From Gemmatimonadota bacterium (GTDB taxonomy: Bacteria > Gemmatimonadota > Gemmatimonadetes > Longimicrobiales > Gaopeijiaceae): a DNA stretch of 64,000 nucleotides. Made by a program: the position numbers and the translations under genes. The notes under the pieces are model-generated. The model was given only the letters and a program-made list of their open reading frames with translations. It ran no database searches and was not told the origin of the DNA. The stretch's first letter is position 1. Every line of letters begins with the position of its first letter. Location: assembly GCA_030428885.1 (NCBI GenBank), contig JAUIEJ010000012.1:62001-126000 (forward strand), written 5' to 3'. This document shows, piece after piece, positions 16,809-26,277 of this stretch.

Positions 16809-18200
16809 ATGTCCCAACGCCACCGCGCCCCCTACGACGACGTTCTCCAGATGGTGGGGTGGACCCCCCTGGTCCGCCTGAATCGGGTCACCGACGGGGC
16901 TCGCACGCCGGTCTACGGCAAGTGCGAATTCATGAACCCCGGGGGGTCGGTGAAGGACCGCATCGGCCTGGCCATGATCGAGGCCGCCGAAGCCGAGGGC
17001 ACCCTGAAGCCCGGGGGCACGGTGGTGGAAGGCACCAGCGGGAACACGGGGCTGGCCCTGGCCATGGCCGCCGCCATCAAGGGGTACCGGTGCATTTTCA
17101 CCATGCCCGACAAGATGAGCTCGGAGAAGGTGAAACTGCTCCGGGCCTTCGGGGCCGAAGTGATCATCACCCCCACCGCCGTCCCGCCCGACCACCCCGA
17201 GAACTACGTCATGAAGGCCAAGGCCATCGCCAAGGCGACGCCCGGGGCCGTTCTGGCGAACCAGTTCTACAATCCGGCCAATCCGGCGGCCCACGAGGCG
17301 TCCACGGGCCCCGAACTCTGGGAGCAGTCCCAGGGGCGCATCACCCACTTCTTCGCCGGGGCGGGCACCGGGGGCACCATCACGGGCACGGGCCGCTATC
17401 TGAAGTCCCGCAATCCCGACGTGAAGGTCTGCGGCGTCGATCCCGAGGGGTCCATGATCGGGCCGTTCTTCAACACCGGGGAGGAGGTGGAGGGGCATCC
17501 CTACAAGGTGGAGGGGCTGGGCAACGACAAGATTCCCGGCACCCTGGACCTCGACATCGTGGACGAATACGTCACCGTGTCCGACGGCGATTCGTTCCGC
17601 ATGGCCCGCCGCCTCACCCGGGAAGAGGGCCTCTTCGTCGGCGGCTCGGCGGGACTCATCGTGGAGGCGGCCGTGCGGAAGGCGCGGGAGCTGGACGATC
17701 CCGAGGCGTTCGTGGTGGCCGTGCTCTGCGACTGGGGTGAGCACTACCTCACCAAGGTCTTCGACGACGACTGGATGCGGGAGAACGGGTTCCTCACCCG
17801 GGCCCGGCGTCGCACGGTCACCGACCTCCTGGAGGCCCGGAGCCCCCATGCCCCGGCCCTTCTCACCGCCGAGCCGTCGACCCCGGTCCAGATGGCCCTC
17901 TCCACCATGACGAGCCATGGCGTGTCCCAGTTGCCGGTGGTGCGGGACGGCGCGTGCGTCGGCGCCGTGCGGGAGTCGGGACTCATGCGGGCGGTGCTGG
18001 AGGACCCGGGCCTCCTGGAGCGGCCGGTGGAGTCGGTCATGGAGGGTCCGTATCCCGTGGTGGGATCGGGCACCGATGCCGAGGAGGTCACCCGGCTGCT
18101 CCGGACCAACGCGGCGGTGCTGGTGGGCGACGCCGGGAGTCTGCGGGGCATCGTCACGCGCTACGACGCCGTGGGAGCCCTGACCCGGTCGCGGGGGTAG
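16809..18200 (+). CDS. Cystathionine beta-synthase-like PLP enzyme with C-terminal CBS pair
   Basis: This 463-residue protein has a fold-type II PLP core (residues 1-~330), with PLP lysine K49 in NPGGSVKDR, substrate-loop GTSGNTG (75-81) and the phosphate cup GAGTGGTITG. A linker and two CBS motifs occupy about 335-460. This core-plus-CBS architecture matches bacterial cystathionine beta-synthases, which condense serine or O-acetylserine with homocysteine or sulfide. A cysteine synthase activity cannot be excluded. The CBS pair suggests control by an adenosyl ligand. No cystathionine gamma-lyase is nearby. The ddl gene starts 8 bases after its stop. Confidence 0.9.
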   Translation: MSQRHRAPYDDVLQMVGWTPLVRLNRVTDGARTPVYGKCEFMNPGGSVKDRIGLAMIEAAEAEGTLKPGGTVVEGTSGNTGLALAMAAAIKGYRCIFTMPDKMSSEKVKLLRAFGAEVIITPTAVPPDHPENYVMKAKAIAKATPGAVLANQFYNPANPAAHEASTGPELWEQSQGRITHFFAGAGTGGTITGTGRYLKSRNPDVKVCGVDPEGSMIGPFFNTGEEVEGHPYKVEGLGNDKIPGTLDLDIVDEYVTVSDGDSFRMARRLTREEGLFVGGSAGLIVEAAVRKARELDDPEAFVVAVLCDWGEHYLTKVFDDDWMRENGFLTRARRRTVTDLLEARSPHAPALLTAEPSTPVQMALSTMTSHGVSQLPVVRDGACVGAVRESGLMRAVLEDPGLLERPVESVMEGPYPVVGSGTDAEEVTRLLRTNAAVLVGDAGSLRGIVTRYDAVGALTRSRG

Positions 18201-18208
18201 ACCCCTCC

Positions 18209-19240
18209 ATGCGCATCACGGTGGTCACCGGCGGAGACGCCGACGAGCGGGACGTCAGTCTGGCGTCGGGGTGCCAGGTGGCGGCGGCCCTCCGGGACCG
18301 GGGTCACGACGTGGTGGCGTTCGACACCGTGGGCGGAGTGCTGTCGGCCGCCGACGAGGATCACGTCCGGGCCCACGGGGTGGGGGTGGACCCTCCGGCC
18401 CCCGGCGCCCGGGATCGGATTCTCGCCGGCGACGTGGCGTTTCTCCGCGACGACCCCGAGGCCGGGGGGAGCGACCTGCTCTTCCTCGCCCTCCACGGCG
18501 GGGGAGGGGAGGACGGGCGCCTCCAGGCCATCCTCTCGGCCCTGGGCACTCCCTTCACCGGGTCGGGCATGGTGGGGTGCGCCCTCGCCATGGACAAGGA
18601 ACTGAGCAAGCGCCTCTTCCGCGACGCCGGCGTGGCCACCCCGAACTGGCTCATGGGGGAGCCGTCGCTGGAGGTCGTGGAGGGGCGCCTGGGATGGCCG
18701 GTGGTGGTGAAGGCCGCCTGCGGGGGGTCGTCGCTCCGTCTGGAACTGGTCCACGGCCCCGACGAGTGGCCCCGGGCCGTGGAACGCAGTCGATCGTTCG
18801 GAGACCGGGTGGTGGTGGAGGGGTTCGTCCGTGGACGGGAGTTCACGGTGGGCGTCCTGGCGGGCGAGGCGCTGCCCGTGGGCGAGATCGTGCCGGAAAA
18901 CGAGCTCTTCGACTACGCGTGCAAGTACCAACCGGGGATGGCCGCCGAGATCTTCCCCGCCGACGTGGCCCCGGCCCTGGCCGCCCGCATGCAGGCCGAG
19001 GCCCTCCGGGTCCACGACCTCCTTCGTCTGTCGGACTACTCCCGGGTCGATTTCATGGTGGACGACGACGGGGCGGTGTGGTGCCTGGAGGCCAACGCGC
19101 TGCCGGGCATGACGGCGAATTCGCTTCTGCCCAAGGCGGCCCGGGCCGCCGGAGTGGCGTTTCCCGAACTCTGCGAACGCATCGCCCACCTGGCCCTGGA
19201 GCGGAGCCGCCGGAACCTGGATCGGCCACGGGGGGTTTGA
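18209..19240 (+). CDS. ddl: D-alanine--D-alanine ligase (ATP-grasp)
   Basis: This 343-residue ATP-grasp ligase starts at ATG 18209, just after the PLP enzyme. The family landmarks are ALHGGGGEDGRLQ, GSGMVGCALAMDK, the ATP-binding VVVKAACGGSSLRLELV (usually GSSVGV), the catalytic Arg in YSRVDF and the metal-binding E-x-N in LEANALPGMT. It makes the D-Ala-D-Ala dipeptide for peptidoglycan in the cytoplasm. The variant residues around the glycine-rich loop (SLRLE rather than SVGVS) leave some room for a different dipeptide specificity, but ddl is the most likely identity. Confidence 0.88.
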   Translation: MRITVVTGGDADERDVSLASGCQVAAALRDRGHDVVAFDTVGGVLSAADEDHVRAHGVGVDPPAPGARDRILAGDVAFLRDDPEAGGSDLLFLALHGGGGEDGRLQAILSALGTPFTGSGMVGCALAMDKELSKRLFRDAGVATPNWLMGEPSLEVVEGRLGWPVVVKAACGGSSLRLELVHGPDEWPRAVERSRSFGDRVVVEGFVRGREFTVGVLAGEALPVGEIVPENELFDYACKYQPGMAAEIFPADVAPALAARMQAEALRVHDLLRLSDYSRVDFMVDDDGAVWCLEANALPGMTANSLLPKAARAAGVAFPELCERIAHLALERSRRNLDRPRGV

Positions 19241-19322
19241 CCGGAACCCGGCCTCCGTCGCATGGTGGAAGAGCGGGGGAGACCCCCCAGCGGGGTGTCC
19301 GTGTTGCGAGACGAGGCGAAGC

Positions 19323-20168
19323 ATGTACCGAGACAGCGGCCCAGGATTTTCGTTTTCCATCACTCCGGTGGTGAAGCGGCTGCTCATCGTGAACGCCGTG
19401 GTGTTCGGCTTCACGCTCCTGGCCGGACCCGCCTTCACCTACGAATGGCTCGCCTTCCGCCCCGATCAGCCCCTGACCCGGTTCTGGGGGTTGTTCACCT
19501 ACATGTTCGTGCATCAGGGCTTCTGGCACCTCTTCATGAACATGCTGGTCCTGTTCTTCTTCGGCCCTCCCCTGGAGGCCCGTTGGGGCGGGCAGGAATT
19601 CCTCCGCTTCTATCTCGTGGCGGGCCTCGGAGGCGCGGCCCTGGGGCTGCTCCTGGCCAACGGGCCCGTGGTGGGGGCGTCGGCGGCCATCTACGGCGTC
19701 ATGCTGGCCTTCGCCATGACCTGGCCCAACGCGCCCATCTACGTCTGGGGCATCTTCCCCGTGAAGGCGAAGTGGCTCGTGGGCTTCTTCTTCGTCCTCT
19801 CGGTGGTGGGCACCTTCGACGCGGCCGGTAGCTCCACCGCGCACTTCGCCCATCTCGGGGGACTCCTCACGGCCTTCCTCTACCTCAAGGCCGATTGGCG
19901 CCCCCGGGCGACCCTGGCCCGCATGAAGAAGCGGGGAACGGGGCGGGCGCCGCGTCCCCTGGCCATCGTGCCCCGGGAGATCACCCGGAGCCGGAGCGGC
20001 GCGTCGGGCGGCGACGATCGCCACCAGCAGCCGCCGAAGGACGAGGGGGGACTCCTGGACGAGGTGGATCGTGTGCTGGACAAGATCTCGGCCCAGGGCA
20101 TGGCGTCCCTGACCCAGGAGGAGCGGGCCCTCCTGGACGAGGTCTCCCGCCGCCGCCGCATGAACTGA
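19323..20168 (+). CDS. Rhomboid-family intramembrane serine protease with C-terminal DUF6576-like tail
   Basis: This 281-residue protein has six hydrophobic helices in residues 15-195. The expected active-site residues are Ser120 in VVGASAAIYG and His177 in AHFAHLGG, with the oxyanion region FVHQGFWHLFMNM at about 62-74. After a basic linker, the C-terminal segment LLDEVDRVLDKISAQGMASL plus TQEERALLDE matches the short acidic tail often found on such rhomboids (DUF6576). Rhomboids cleave transmembrane substrates within the membrane; the target is unknown. Both catalytic residues are present, so it is probably active. Confidence 0.9.
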   Translation: MYRDSGPGFSFSITPVVKRLLIVNAVVFGFTLLAGPAFTYEWLAFRPDQPLTRFWGLFTYMFVHQGFWHLFMNMLVLFFFGPPLEARWGGQEFLRFYLVAGLGGAALGLLLANGPVVGASAAIYGVMLAFAMTWPNAPIYVWGIFPVKAKWLVGFFFVLSVVGTFDAAGSSTAHFAHLGGLLTAFLYLKADWRPRATLARMKKRGTGRAPRPLAIVPREITRSRSGASGGDDRHQQPPKDEGGLLDEVDRVLDKISAQGMASLTQEERALLDEVSRRRRMN

Positions 20169-20246
20169 TCGCCTCGGGCGTTCGCCCGCGGCGCACCCCC
20201 CACAGCACATCGAATCCCCGGGAACGCCCTTCGGCATGCTCCGGTC

Positions 20247-20281
20247 TTGACGACATCAAGATATTGCAATATTACTATATC
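20247..20281 (+). promoter_or_regulatory. AT-rich promoter with a palindromic operator for the ArsR efflux operon
   Basis: TTGACG at 20247-20252 is a good -35. With 17-base spacing, TATTAC at 20270-20275 serves as -10. A perfect 12-base palindrome, ATATTGCAATAT, occupies 20261-20272 and overlaps the -10. The AT-rich block stands out sharply from its ~70% G+C surroundings. ArsR/SmtB repressors typically bind such dyads at their own promoters, so autoregulation is the natural reading. Confidence 0.75.
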
Positions 20282-20307
20282 TCGATGCCTCGAACATGGA
20301 GTCCCAC

Positions 20308-20625
20308 ATGTCGTCCTCTTCGACCACCGACCTCCCCGATCCGCTGGTGGAAACCACCGCGCGCATGCTCCGCTGCCTGGGGCACCCCGTGCGGCTGCGG
20401 ATCCTGGATTACCTGGAGCGGCGGGACGAGGCCACGGTCACCGAGGTCTACGAGGCGCTGGAGATCGAACAGGCCGTGTGCTCTCAGCACCTGAATCTGA
20501 TGCGGGACAAGGGAATCCTCGCCCGGCGCAAGGACGGGGTGAACGTCTACTACCGCCTGGGGGACCCCCGGGCGCTCAAGGTGCTGTCGTGCCTTCGCGG
20601 CTCGGCGGCGCAGGAGCAGGGGTGA
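20308..20625 (+). CDS. ArsR/SmtB-family winged-helix repressor
   Basis: The start at ATG 20308 is preferred because GGAG lies 6 bases upstream; an ATG at 20296 would add four residues. The 105-residue protein has an ArsR core: LGHPVRLRILDYLER, recognition-helix region EQAVCSQHLNLMRDKGIL, and wing ARRKDGVNVYYRL. Cysteines are at 23, 58 and 95, but they do not form the ELCVC metal site of ArsR, so the inducer may be another metal, a thiol or a redox signal. It is encoded first in the efflux operon, and its stop overlaps the TolC gene start by one base (TGATG). Confidence 0.92.
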   Translation: MSSSSTTDLPDPLVETTARMLRCLGHPVRLRILDYLERRDEATVTEVYEALEIEQAVCSQHLNLMRDKGILARRKDGVNVYYRLGDPRALKVLSCLRGSAAQEQG

Positions 20626-22007
20626 TGCGATCGTCGTCTTCTTGGGGATGGGCGGGCTTCGTGCTCGGGGCCGTGACCGGGGCTGCCCTCCCGGCCGCGA
20701 GCCAGGAGCTTCGGCCCGTGGAGGTCACCCTGGCCCAGGCCGAGGCGGCCGCGCTCCGGGGCAATCCCGCCCTGGCCGCGGCGTCGGCACGGGTCGAGGG
20801 AGCCCAGTGGCAGGCCCGGGCCGCCGACGCCTTTCTCTGGCCCGGCGTCGAGGCGTCGGCGGGAGTCGTCCGCACCGACGATCCCGTGGGCGTCTTCGGC
20901 ACCAAGCTGCGCCAGGGTGTGTTCGGCGAGGCCGACTTCGCCATCGCCGCCCTGAACGATCCCGAGGCCGCCACGGACTGGACGGCGGGGGTCGGCGCCC
21001 GGTGGGCCGTGGGCGATCCGACCCGGTGGGCCGAACGCCGAGCGGCGGATCACGCCGCCCGGGCCGCCGGCGCCCAACGGGATCGGACGGCCGAGGCCGT
21101 GATCCTGGGCACCCGCATGATCTACCTCCAGGCCGTGGCCGCCCGGGGCGGCCGGGCCGCCGTGGAGGCCGAACTGGCGGCGGCCCGGGAGACGGCCCAG
21201 CGGGTCGACCGCCGGGTCGACGAGGGGCTGGCCACCGAGGCCGACCGGCTCCAGGCCGCTTCGGCGGTGGCCGACGCCCAGGCCCGGCTGCGGCTGGCCG
21301 AGGCCGCCTATCAGGACGCCGCGGGGGAGCTCTCCCTCCAGCTCGGATGGTCGGGCGACTCCATTCCCGTGCCCGCCGCCGGTCTGCCCACGTTGCCCGA
21401 CCGCTCCGCCGATCCCGAGGCGGCCTCGGAGCGGGCCGACCTGAGGGCGTCGGCGGCGGGGCTCGAGGCCGCCCGGGCCCAGGTGTCGGCCCGGTCCGCC
21501 GCCCGCCTCCCGTCGGTGGAGGCCTTCGGTCAGCTCGGCACCCACGCGCCGGGGTTCCTGGACGATCCCTCGGCCAACTGGACGGTGGGACTCCAGCTCT
21601 CGGTGCCCGTCTTCACGGGCTTCGGACTCGGGGCGGGGAAGGCCGCCGCCCAGGCCGAGGCCCGGGCCGCCGAGGCCGAACACCGGGACCGGGTGCTCCG
21701 GGCCTCGGTGGAAGTCGCCGCGGCTCGCCGGGGCGTGGCGGCCACCGGGGAGTCCCGGGATGCGGCCCGGGCCGCCCGGGACGCCGCCACCGAGGCCGCC
21801 CGGCTGCTGGGACTCCGGTACGACGAGGGGATGGCCACCCTGGCCGACCTCCTCCAGGCCCAGGCCCGAGCGGCCGGGCTCGACGCGGCCCTCGTGGAGG
21901 CCGACGCCCGCTGGCGCATGGCGCTGGCTCGACTCGACTTCGTGCTGGGCGCCGCTCCCGGCGCCACCACCACCACCGATTCCGACTCCTTCGGGGGGAT
22001 CCGATGA
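20625..22007 (+). CDS. TolC-family outer-membrane efflux protein
   Basis: This 460-residue protein has a signal peptide (cut near LPAASQE). The remainder is an Ala-rich, largely helical sequence with two repeats of the OEP type. Typical elements are VTLAQAEAAALRGNPAL near the N terminus and WTVGLQLSVPVFTGFGLGAGKAAAQ in the second half. TolC proteins form the trimeric outer-membrane channel of tripartite pumps. It sits between the ArsR gene and the adaptor gene, overlapping both (TGATG and ATGA), as expected for an RND export system. Confidence 0.9.
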   Translation: MRSSSSWGWAGFVLGAVTGAALPAASQELRPVEVTLAQAEAAALRGNPALAAASARVEGAQWQARAADAFLWPGVEASAGVVRTDDPVGVFGTKLRQGVFGEADFAIAALNDPEAATDWTAGVGARWAVGDPTRWAERRAADHAARAAGAQRDRTAEAVILGTRMIYLQAVAARGGRAAVEAELAAARETAQRVDRRVDEGLATEADRLQAASAVADAQARLRLAEAAYQDAAGELSLQLGWSGDSIPVPAAGLPTLPDRSADPEAASERADLRASAAGLEAARAQVSARSAARLPSVEAFGQLGTHAPGFLDDPSANWTVGLQLSVPVFTGFGLGAGKAAAQAEARAAEAEHRDRVLRASVEVAAARRGVAATGESRDAARAARDAATEAARLLGLRYDEGMATLADLLQAQARAAGLDAALVEADARWRMALARLDFVLGAAPGATTTTDSDSFGGIR

Positions 22008-23041
22008 AGATGTCCACCATGCGTGCCGGGGCCGTGGCCGCCGGTTTGACCCTGGCCGGGCTCCAGGCCTGCGGAGGCGCTCCCGAAACGGTGGAGCCCG
22101 TGGAGCGGGCCCCCGTGGCCGTGACCGTGACCGATGCCTGGAACGCCGATGCCGACCGCACCTTCGCGGCCCGGATCGAGGCGTCCCGGCAGGCCGACGT
22201 GGCCACCCGCACCAGCGGGACGCTGCGCTCGATGCCCGTGGACGTGGGCGACCGGGTCCGGGCGGGGCAGGTGGTGGCCGTGGTGGACGGCGAGGACGTC
22301 TCGGCCCGGATCCAGGGGGCCGAGGCCCAGGTGGCCCTGGCCGAACAGACCCACGGGCGGGTCAGCCGACTCGCCGCCCAGGGCGCCGCGTCCCAGCAGG
22401 AGCTGGACCAGGCCGTGGCCACCCTGGAGGCCGCCCGGGCCGGTCTCGCCGAGGCCCGGGCCCAGGCCGGCTACGTGGAGGTGACGGCGCCCTTCGCCGG
22501 CGTGGTGTCGGCCCGCATGGCCGACCCCGGCGACCTGGCGGTTCCGGGCCGCCCGGTGCTGCGCATCCAGGGGGCCGGGGCCACGCTGGTGGTGGCCGAT
22601 CTTCCCGCCGACGCCCAGGGCCTGGTGGCCCCGGGCACGGCCGTGAGCGTCCAGGGCGAGGGCCGCGCCGCAGGGGCCTCGGTCACCCGGGTGGTTCCGG
22701 CCCTGGACCCCGTGTCCCGGCGGTTCCGGGTGGAGGCCCGGATCGAGGGAGAGGCCCCCTGGAGCCCGGGTGAAGTGGTGCGGCTCGTGCTGGCGGGGGC
22801 CGGCGGCGGGAGCCGATGGGTGCCCGAGGACGCCGTGGTGCGTCGCGGTCAGCTCGCCGGCGTCTTCGCGGTGGAATCCGATACCCTCCGGCTGCGCTGG
22901 CTGCGGCTCGGGCGCCGGGTGGACGACGCCGTGGAGATCCTGGCCGGACCCGAGGGGACCCTCACCGTGGTGCGGCGCCCCGACGCCGACCTGGTCGACG
23001 GGCAGCCGGTGTCCGGCACCACCCGGGAGGAGGCCCGATGA
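22004..23041 (+). CDS. RND efflux periplasmic adaptor (membrane fusion protein)
   Basis: This 345-residue protein has an N-terminal lipoprotein-like signal (GLQACGG). A biotinyl-lipoyl-like hairpin domain is split by a coiled coil of two helices (about residues 95-155). The beta-barrel region contains YVEVTAPFAGVVSARMADPGDLAVPGRPVLRI, the characteristic second half of the lipoyl fold. It links the RND pump to the TolC channel. Its start overlaps the TolC stop (ATGA), and its stop overlaps the pump start. Confidence 0.93.
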   Translation: MKMSTMRAGAVAAGLTLAGLQACGGAPETVEPVERAPVAVTVTDAWNADADRTFAARIEASRQADVATRTSGTLRSMPVDVGDRVRAGQVVAVVDGEDVSARIQGAEAQVALAEQTHGRVSRLAAQGAASQQELDQAVATLEAARAGLAEARAQAGYVEVTAPFAGVVSARMADPGDLAVPGRPVLRIQGAGATLVVADLPADAQGLVAPGTAVSVQGEGRAAGASVTRVVPALDPVSRRFRVEARIEGEAPWSPGEVVRLVLAGAGGGSRWVPEDAVVRRGQLAGVFAVESDTLRLRWLRLGRRVDDAVEILAGPEGTLTVVRRPDADLVDGQPVSGTTREEAR

Positions 23042-26000
23042 AGGGCAATCTCGCCGGGCGTCTCGCCGACGCCTTCCTGGACTCGAAGCTCACCCCCCTC
23101 CTCATGGGGGCGGCCCTGGCGGTGGGGGCCTGGACCCTGGCCACCATGGCCTCGGAAGAGGAGCCCCAGATCATCGTGCCCCTGGCCGACCTCTACCTTC
23201 CGTACCCCGGGGCCACGCCCCAGGAAGTGGAGAACCGGGTGCTGGTGCCCCTGGAGAACGTGCTCACGGGGATCGAGGGTGTGGAGTACGTCTACAGCCA
23301 CGCCCAGCCGGGATTCGGGCTGGTCACCGTGCGCTACGAGGTCGGTCGCGACATGGAGGAGAGCCTCGTACAGCTCTACTCCACCCTCATGAAGAACGCC
23401 GACCGCATGCCCGCCGGGGCCCAGATGCCCCTGGTGAAGACGGTCACCATCGACGACGTGCCGTTCTTCGCCGCTACCCTCCGGGCGCCGGCGGCCGATC
23501 CCGCCGCCCTCCGCTCCCTGGCCGACGAAGTGCGGGTCGACCTCATGGCGTTGCCCGACGTCCGGGACGTGTCGGTGGTGGGGGGCGAGCCCCGGGAGGT
23601 TCGGGTGGAACTGCTCCCCGACCGCCTCGCGGGCTTCGGGGTGGACCCGGCCCTGGTGGCGGCCCGGCTCGCCGACGCCGGGGTCCGGGCCGACGCCGGG
23701 TCGTTCACCCGGGACGGCGAGGTGGTCCGGGTGGTGGCGGGGCCGTTCCTGGCCGACGCCGACGACGTGGCCCGGGTGGTTCTCGACGTCCGGGACGGCC
23801 AACTCATCCAGGTGGGTGACGTGGCTCGGGTCGTGGACGGCCCCGCCGAGGTGGACGCCTACACCTTCCACACCGACGCCACCGGCGACTGGAGTCCCTT
23901 CGTGGCCCTGGCGGTCTCGAAGCGCCCCGGCGCCGACGCCACCGCCGTGGGACGGTCTCTCGAGGAGCGGCTCCACGAGCTCCAGGGGGCCGTCATTCCC
24001 GGCGACGTGACGCTCCAGATCACCCGCAACTACGGCGAGACCGCCCGGGAGAAGGTCCTGACCCTCCAGGAGCACCTCCTCATGGCGGTGCTGGCCGTGG
24101 GGCTCGTGGTGGCCGTGACCATGGGGTGGCGGAGCGCCGTGGTGGTCATGATGGCCGTGCCCGTGACCTTCGCCCTCACCCTCTTCGTCTACCAGATCTT
24201 CGGGTACACCCTGAACCGGGTCACCCTCTTCGCCCTGATCTTCGTCACGGGAATCGTCATCGACGACTCCATCATCGTGGCCGAGAACATGGAACGACAC
24301 TTCGCCATGCGGGACCGCCCCCTCCGGGCCGCGGCCCGGGCCGCCGTGGACGAGGTGGGCAATCCCACGATTCTGGCGACCCTCACGGTCATCGCCGCCG
24401 TGCTGCCCATGCTCTTCGTGTCGGGCCTCATGGGTCCGTACATGAGCCCCATGCCCATCGGGGCCACGGTGGCCATGCTCTTCTCCCTGGGGGTGGCCCT
24501 GATCATCACGCCCTGGCTGGCCTTCCGGCTCCTGGGGGGAGCCCACGGCGAACCCCACGGCGAGGGCGAAGGCTACGTTCTCGAGGAGACCCGGATCTAC
24601 CGCATCTACGCGCGGTTCATGGAACCCCTCCTGGACCGGCCCGCCAGGCTGTGGGGAGCCCTGGGGGTCGTGGTGGTGCTTCTCCTGGGCGCCGGATCCA
24701 TGTTCCTCACCCGGACGGTGCGCATGAAGATGCTCCCGTTCGACGACAAGAACGAAATCCAGGTGATCCTGGACCTCCCCGAGGGCACGCCCCTGGAGGC
24801 CACCCTGGCGGTGGCCCAGGACGTGGCCCGGGCCGCCGCCACGGTTCCGGAAGTGGCCGACGTCCAGTTGTACGCCGGGACCGCCGCGCCCTTCAACTTC
24901 AACGGCATGATCCGCCACTACTACCTGCGGCAGGGGCCCACCGTGGCCGACCTGCAGGTGAATCTGGTGGAGAAGGGGGAGCGGAACCGCCGCAGCCACG
25001 ACGTGGCCCTGGCTCTCCGCCCGCTGCTGCTGGAGGCCGCGGCCCGACACGACCTGGACGTGAGCCTGAAGGTGGCCGAGGTGCCGCCGGGGCCCCCGGT
25101 CCTGGCGACCCTGGTGGCCGAAATCTACGGCCCCACCCCCGAGGCCCGGGCCGATCTCGCCGCCCGGGTGGCGGAGCGGTTCCAGGCCCACCCCTCGGTG
25201 GTGGACGTGGACGTCTCCCTCACCGCTCCCCAGGGCGAGCTGCGCTACCGGGTCGATCCGGAGCGGGCGGCCCTGGCGGGGGTCGACAAGGGTCAGGTGG
25301 TGCAGGTGCTGGCCGTGGGTGTGGGAGGGCAGGTGGTGACCCACCTCGAGGCCCCCGAAGCCCGCACCCCGGTGCCCGTTCGCGTGCGCCTGGCTCCCGA
25401 AGCCCGGGCCGGCGGTGACCGCCTCGCCGGGCTCCACGTGGGATCCCGGACCGGGGCCATGGTCCCGGTGGAGGAGGTGGTCTCGGTGAAGCGGGCCACC
25501 GTGCCCCAGGTGGTGGATCGGAAGAACGGACTCGAGGTGGTGTACGTCACGGCCGAGGTGGCCGGGGGCGCCGAGAGTCCCGTGTACGCCATCCTGGACC
25601 TGAAGGACGAACTGGCCGCCCTGGGCGACGACGGCGATCTGCCCCAGCTCTTCACGGCCCAGCCCACCTCGGCCGAGCGCCCGCTCCTGAAGTGGGACGG
25701 GGAGTGGCAGATCACCTACGAGGTGTTCCGGGACCTGGGCATCGCCTTCGCCGGCGCCCTGGTGCTCATCTACGTGCTCATCGTGGCGTGGTTCGGCTCC
25801 TTCTCCACGCCCCTGGTCATGATGGCCGCCATTCCCCTGACCCTGGTGGGCATCGCCCCGGGCCACTGGATCTTCGACGCCTTCTTCACCGCCACCTCCA
25901 TGATCGGGATGATCGCCCTGGCCGGGATCATGGTGCGCAACGGGATCCTCCTCATCGACTACCTGGAGGCCCGCATCCACCAGGGCGTGCCCCTGAAGCA

Positions 26001-26253
26001 GGCGGTCATCGAGGCCGGGGCCATCCGCACCCGGCCCATCGCCCTGACCGCCGGCACGGTGGTGATCGGGGCCGTGGTGATCCTCTTCGACCCCATCTTC
26101 CAGGGTCTCGCCGTGGCCCTCATCACCGGCGCCCTCGCCTCCACCGTTCTGACCCTCATCGTGGTGCCCGGGATCTACTTCCTCATGCGCCGCAACGGTT
26201 CGACCCCCACCCCGCCCGCCGGCGCCGAGACGGTGTCCGGCCCGGCCGTCTGA
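23038..26253 (+). CDS. RND-superfamily efflux permease
   Basis: This 1071-residue protein has the RND plan: helix 1 (residues ~17-36), a large periplasmic loop, helices 2-6 (about 345-505), a second loop, and helices 7-12 (about 900-1050). ITGIVIDDSIIVAENMERH-like sequence (VTGIVIDDSIIVAENMER) in helix 4 and GIMVRNGILLIDYLEAR in helix 10 are typical of AcrB-class pumps; the Asp pair in helix 4 is the proton relay. The substrate is unknown. The clustering with ArsR, PII-like and DUF2892 genes points to metal, sulfur or small-toxin export rather than general drug export, but this is inference. Confidence 0.95.
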   Translation: MKGNLAGRLADAFLDSKLTPLLMGAALAVGAWTLATMASEEEPQIIVPLADLYLPYPGATPQEVENRVLVPLENVLTGIEGVEYVYSHAQPGFGLVTVRYEVGRDMEESLVQLYSTLMKNADRMPAGAQMPLVKTVTIDDVPFFAATLRAPAADPAALRSLADEVRVDLMALPDVRDVSVVGGEPREVRVELLPDRLAGFGVDPALVAARLADAGVRADAGSFTRDGEVVRVVAGPFLADADDVARVVLDVRDGQLIQVGDVARVVDGPAEVDAYTFHTDATGDWSPFVALAVSKRPGADATAVGRSLEERLHELQGAVIPGDVTLQITRNYGETAREKVLTLQEHLLMAVLAVGLVVAVTMGWRSAVVVMMAVPVTFALTLFVYQIFGYTLNRVTLFALIFVTGIVIDDSIIVAENMERHFAMRDRPLRAAARAAVDEVGNPTILATLTVIAAVLPMLFVSGLMGPYMSPMPIGATVAMLFSLGVALIITPWLAFRLLGGAHGEPHGEGEGYVLEETRIYRIYARFMEPLLDRPARLWGALGVVVVLLLGAGSMFLTRTVRMKMLPFDDKNEIQVILDLPEGTPLEATLAVAQDVARAAATVPEVADVQLYAGTAAPFNFNGMIRHYYLRQGPTVADLQVNLVEKGERNRRSHDVALALRPLLLEAAARHDLDVSLKVAEVPPGPPVLATLVAEIYGPTPEARADLAARVAERFQAHPSVVDVDVSLTAPQGELRYRVDPERAALAGVDKGQVVQVLAVGVGGQVVTHLEAPEARTPVPVRVRLAPEARAGGDRLAGLHVGSRTGAMVPVEEVVSVKRATVPQVVDRKNGLEVVYVTAEVAGGAESPVYAILDLKDELAALGDDGDLPQLFTAQPTSAERPLLKWDGEWQITYEVFRDLGIAFAGALVLIYVLIVAWFGSFSTPLVMMAAIPLTLVGIAPGHWIFDAFFTATSMIGMIALAGIMVRNGILLIDYLEARIHQGVPLKQAVIEAGAIRTRPIALTAGTVVIGAVVILFDPIFQGLAVALITGALASTVLTLIVVPGIYFLMRRNGSTPTPPAGAETVSGPAV

Positions 26254-26277
26254 GCCCGCACTCCGGAGTCGCGATCC

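Noticed and set aside
18209-19240. Loss of the metal-binding Asn in ddl
   Set aside because: The motif reads LEANALPGMT, which still supplies the E-x-N ligand; only the neighbouring Thr is changed to Ala.
19323-20168. Loss of the rhomboid GxSG motif
   Set aside because: The motif is GASA, but the serine and the catalytic His in AHLGG are present; variation after the Ser is common.
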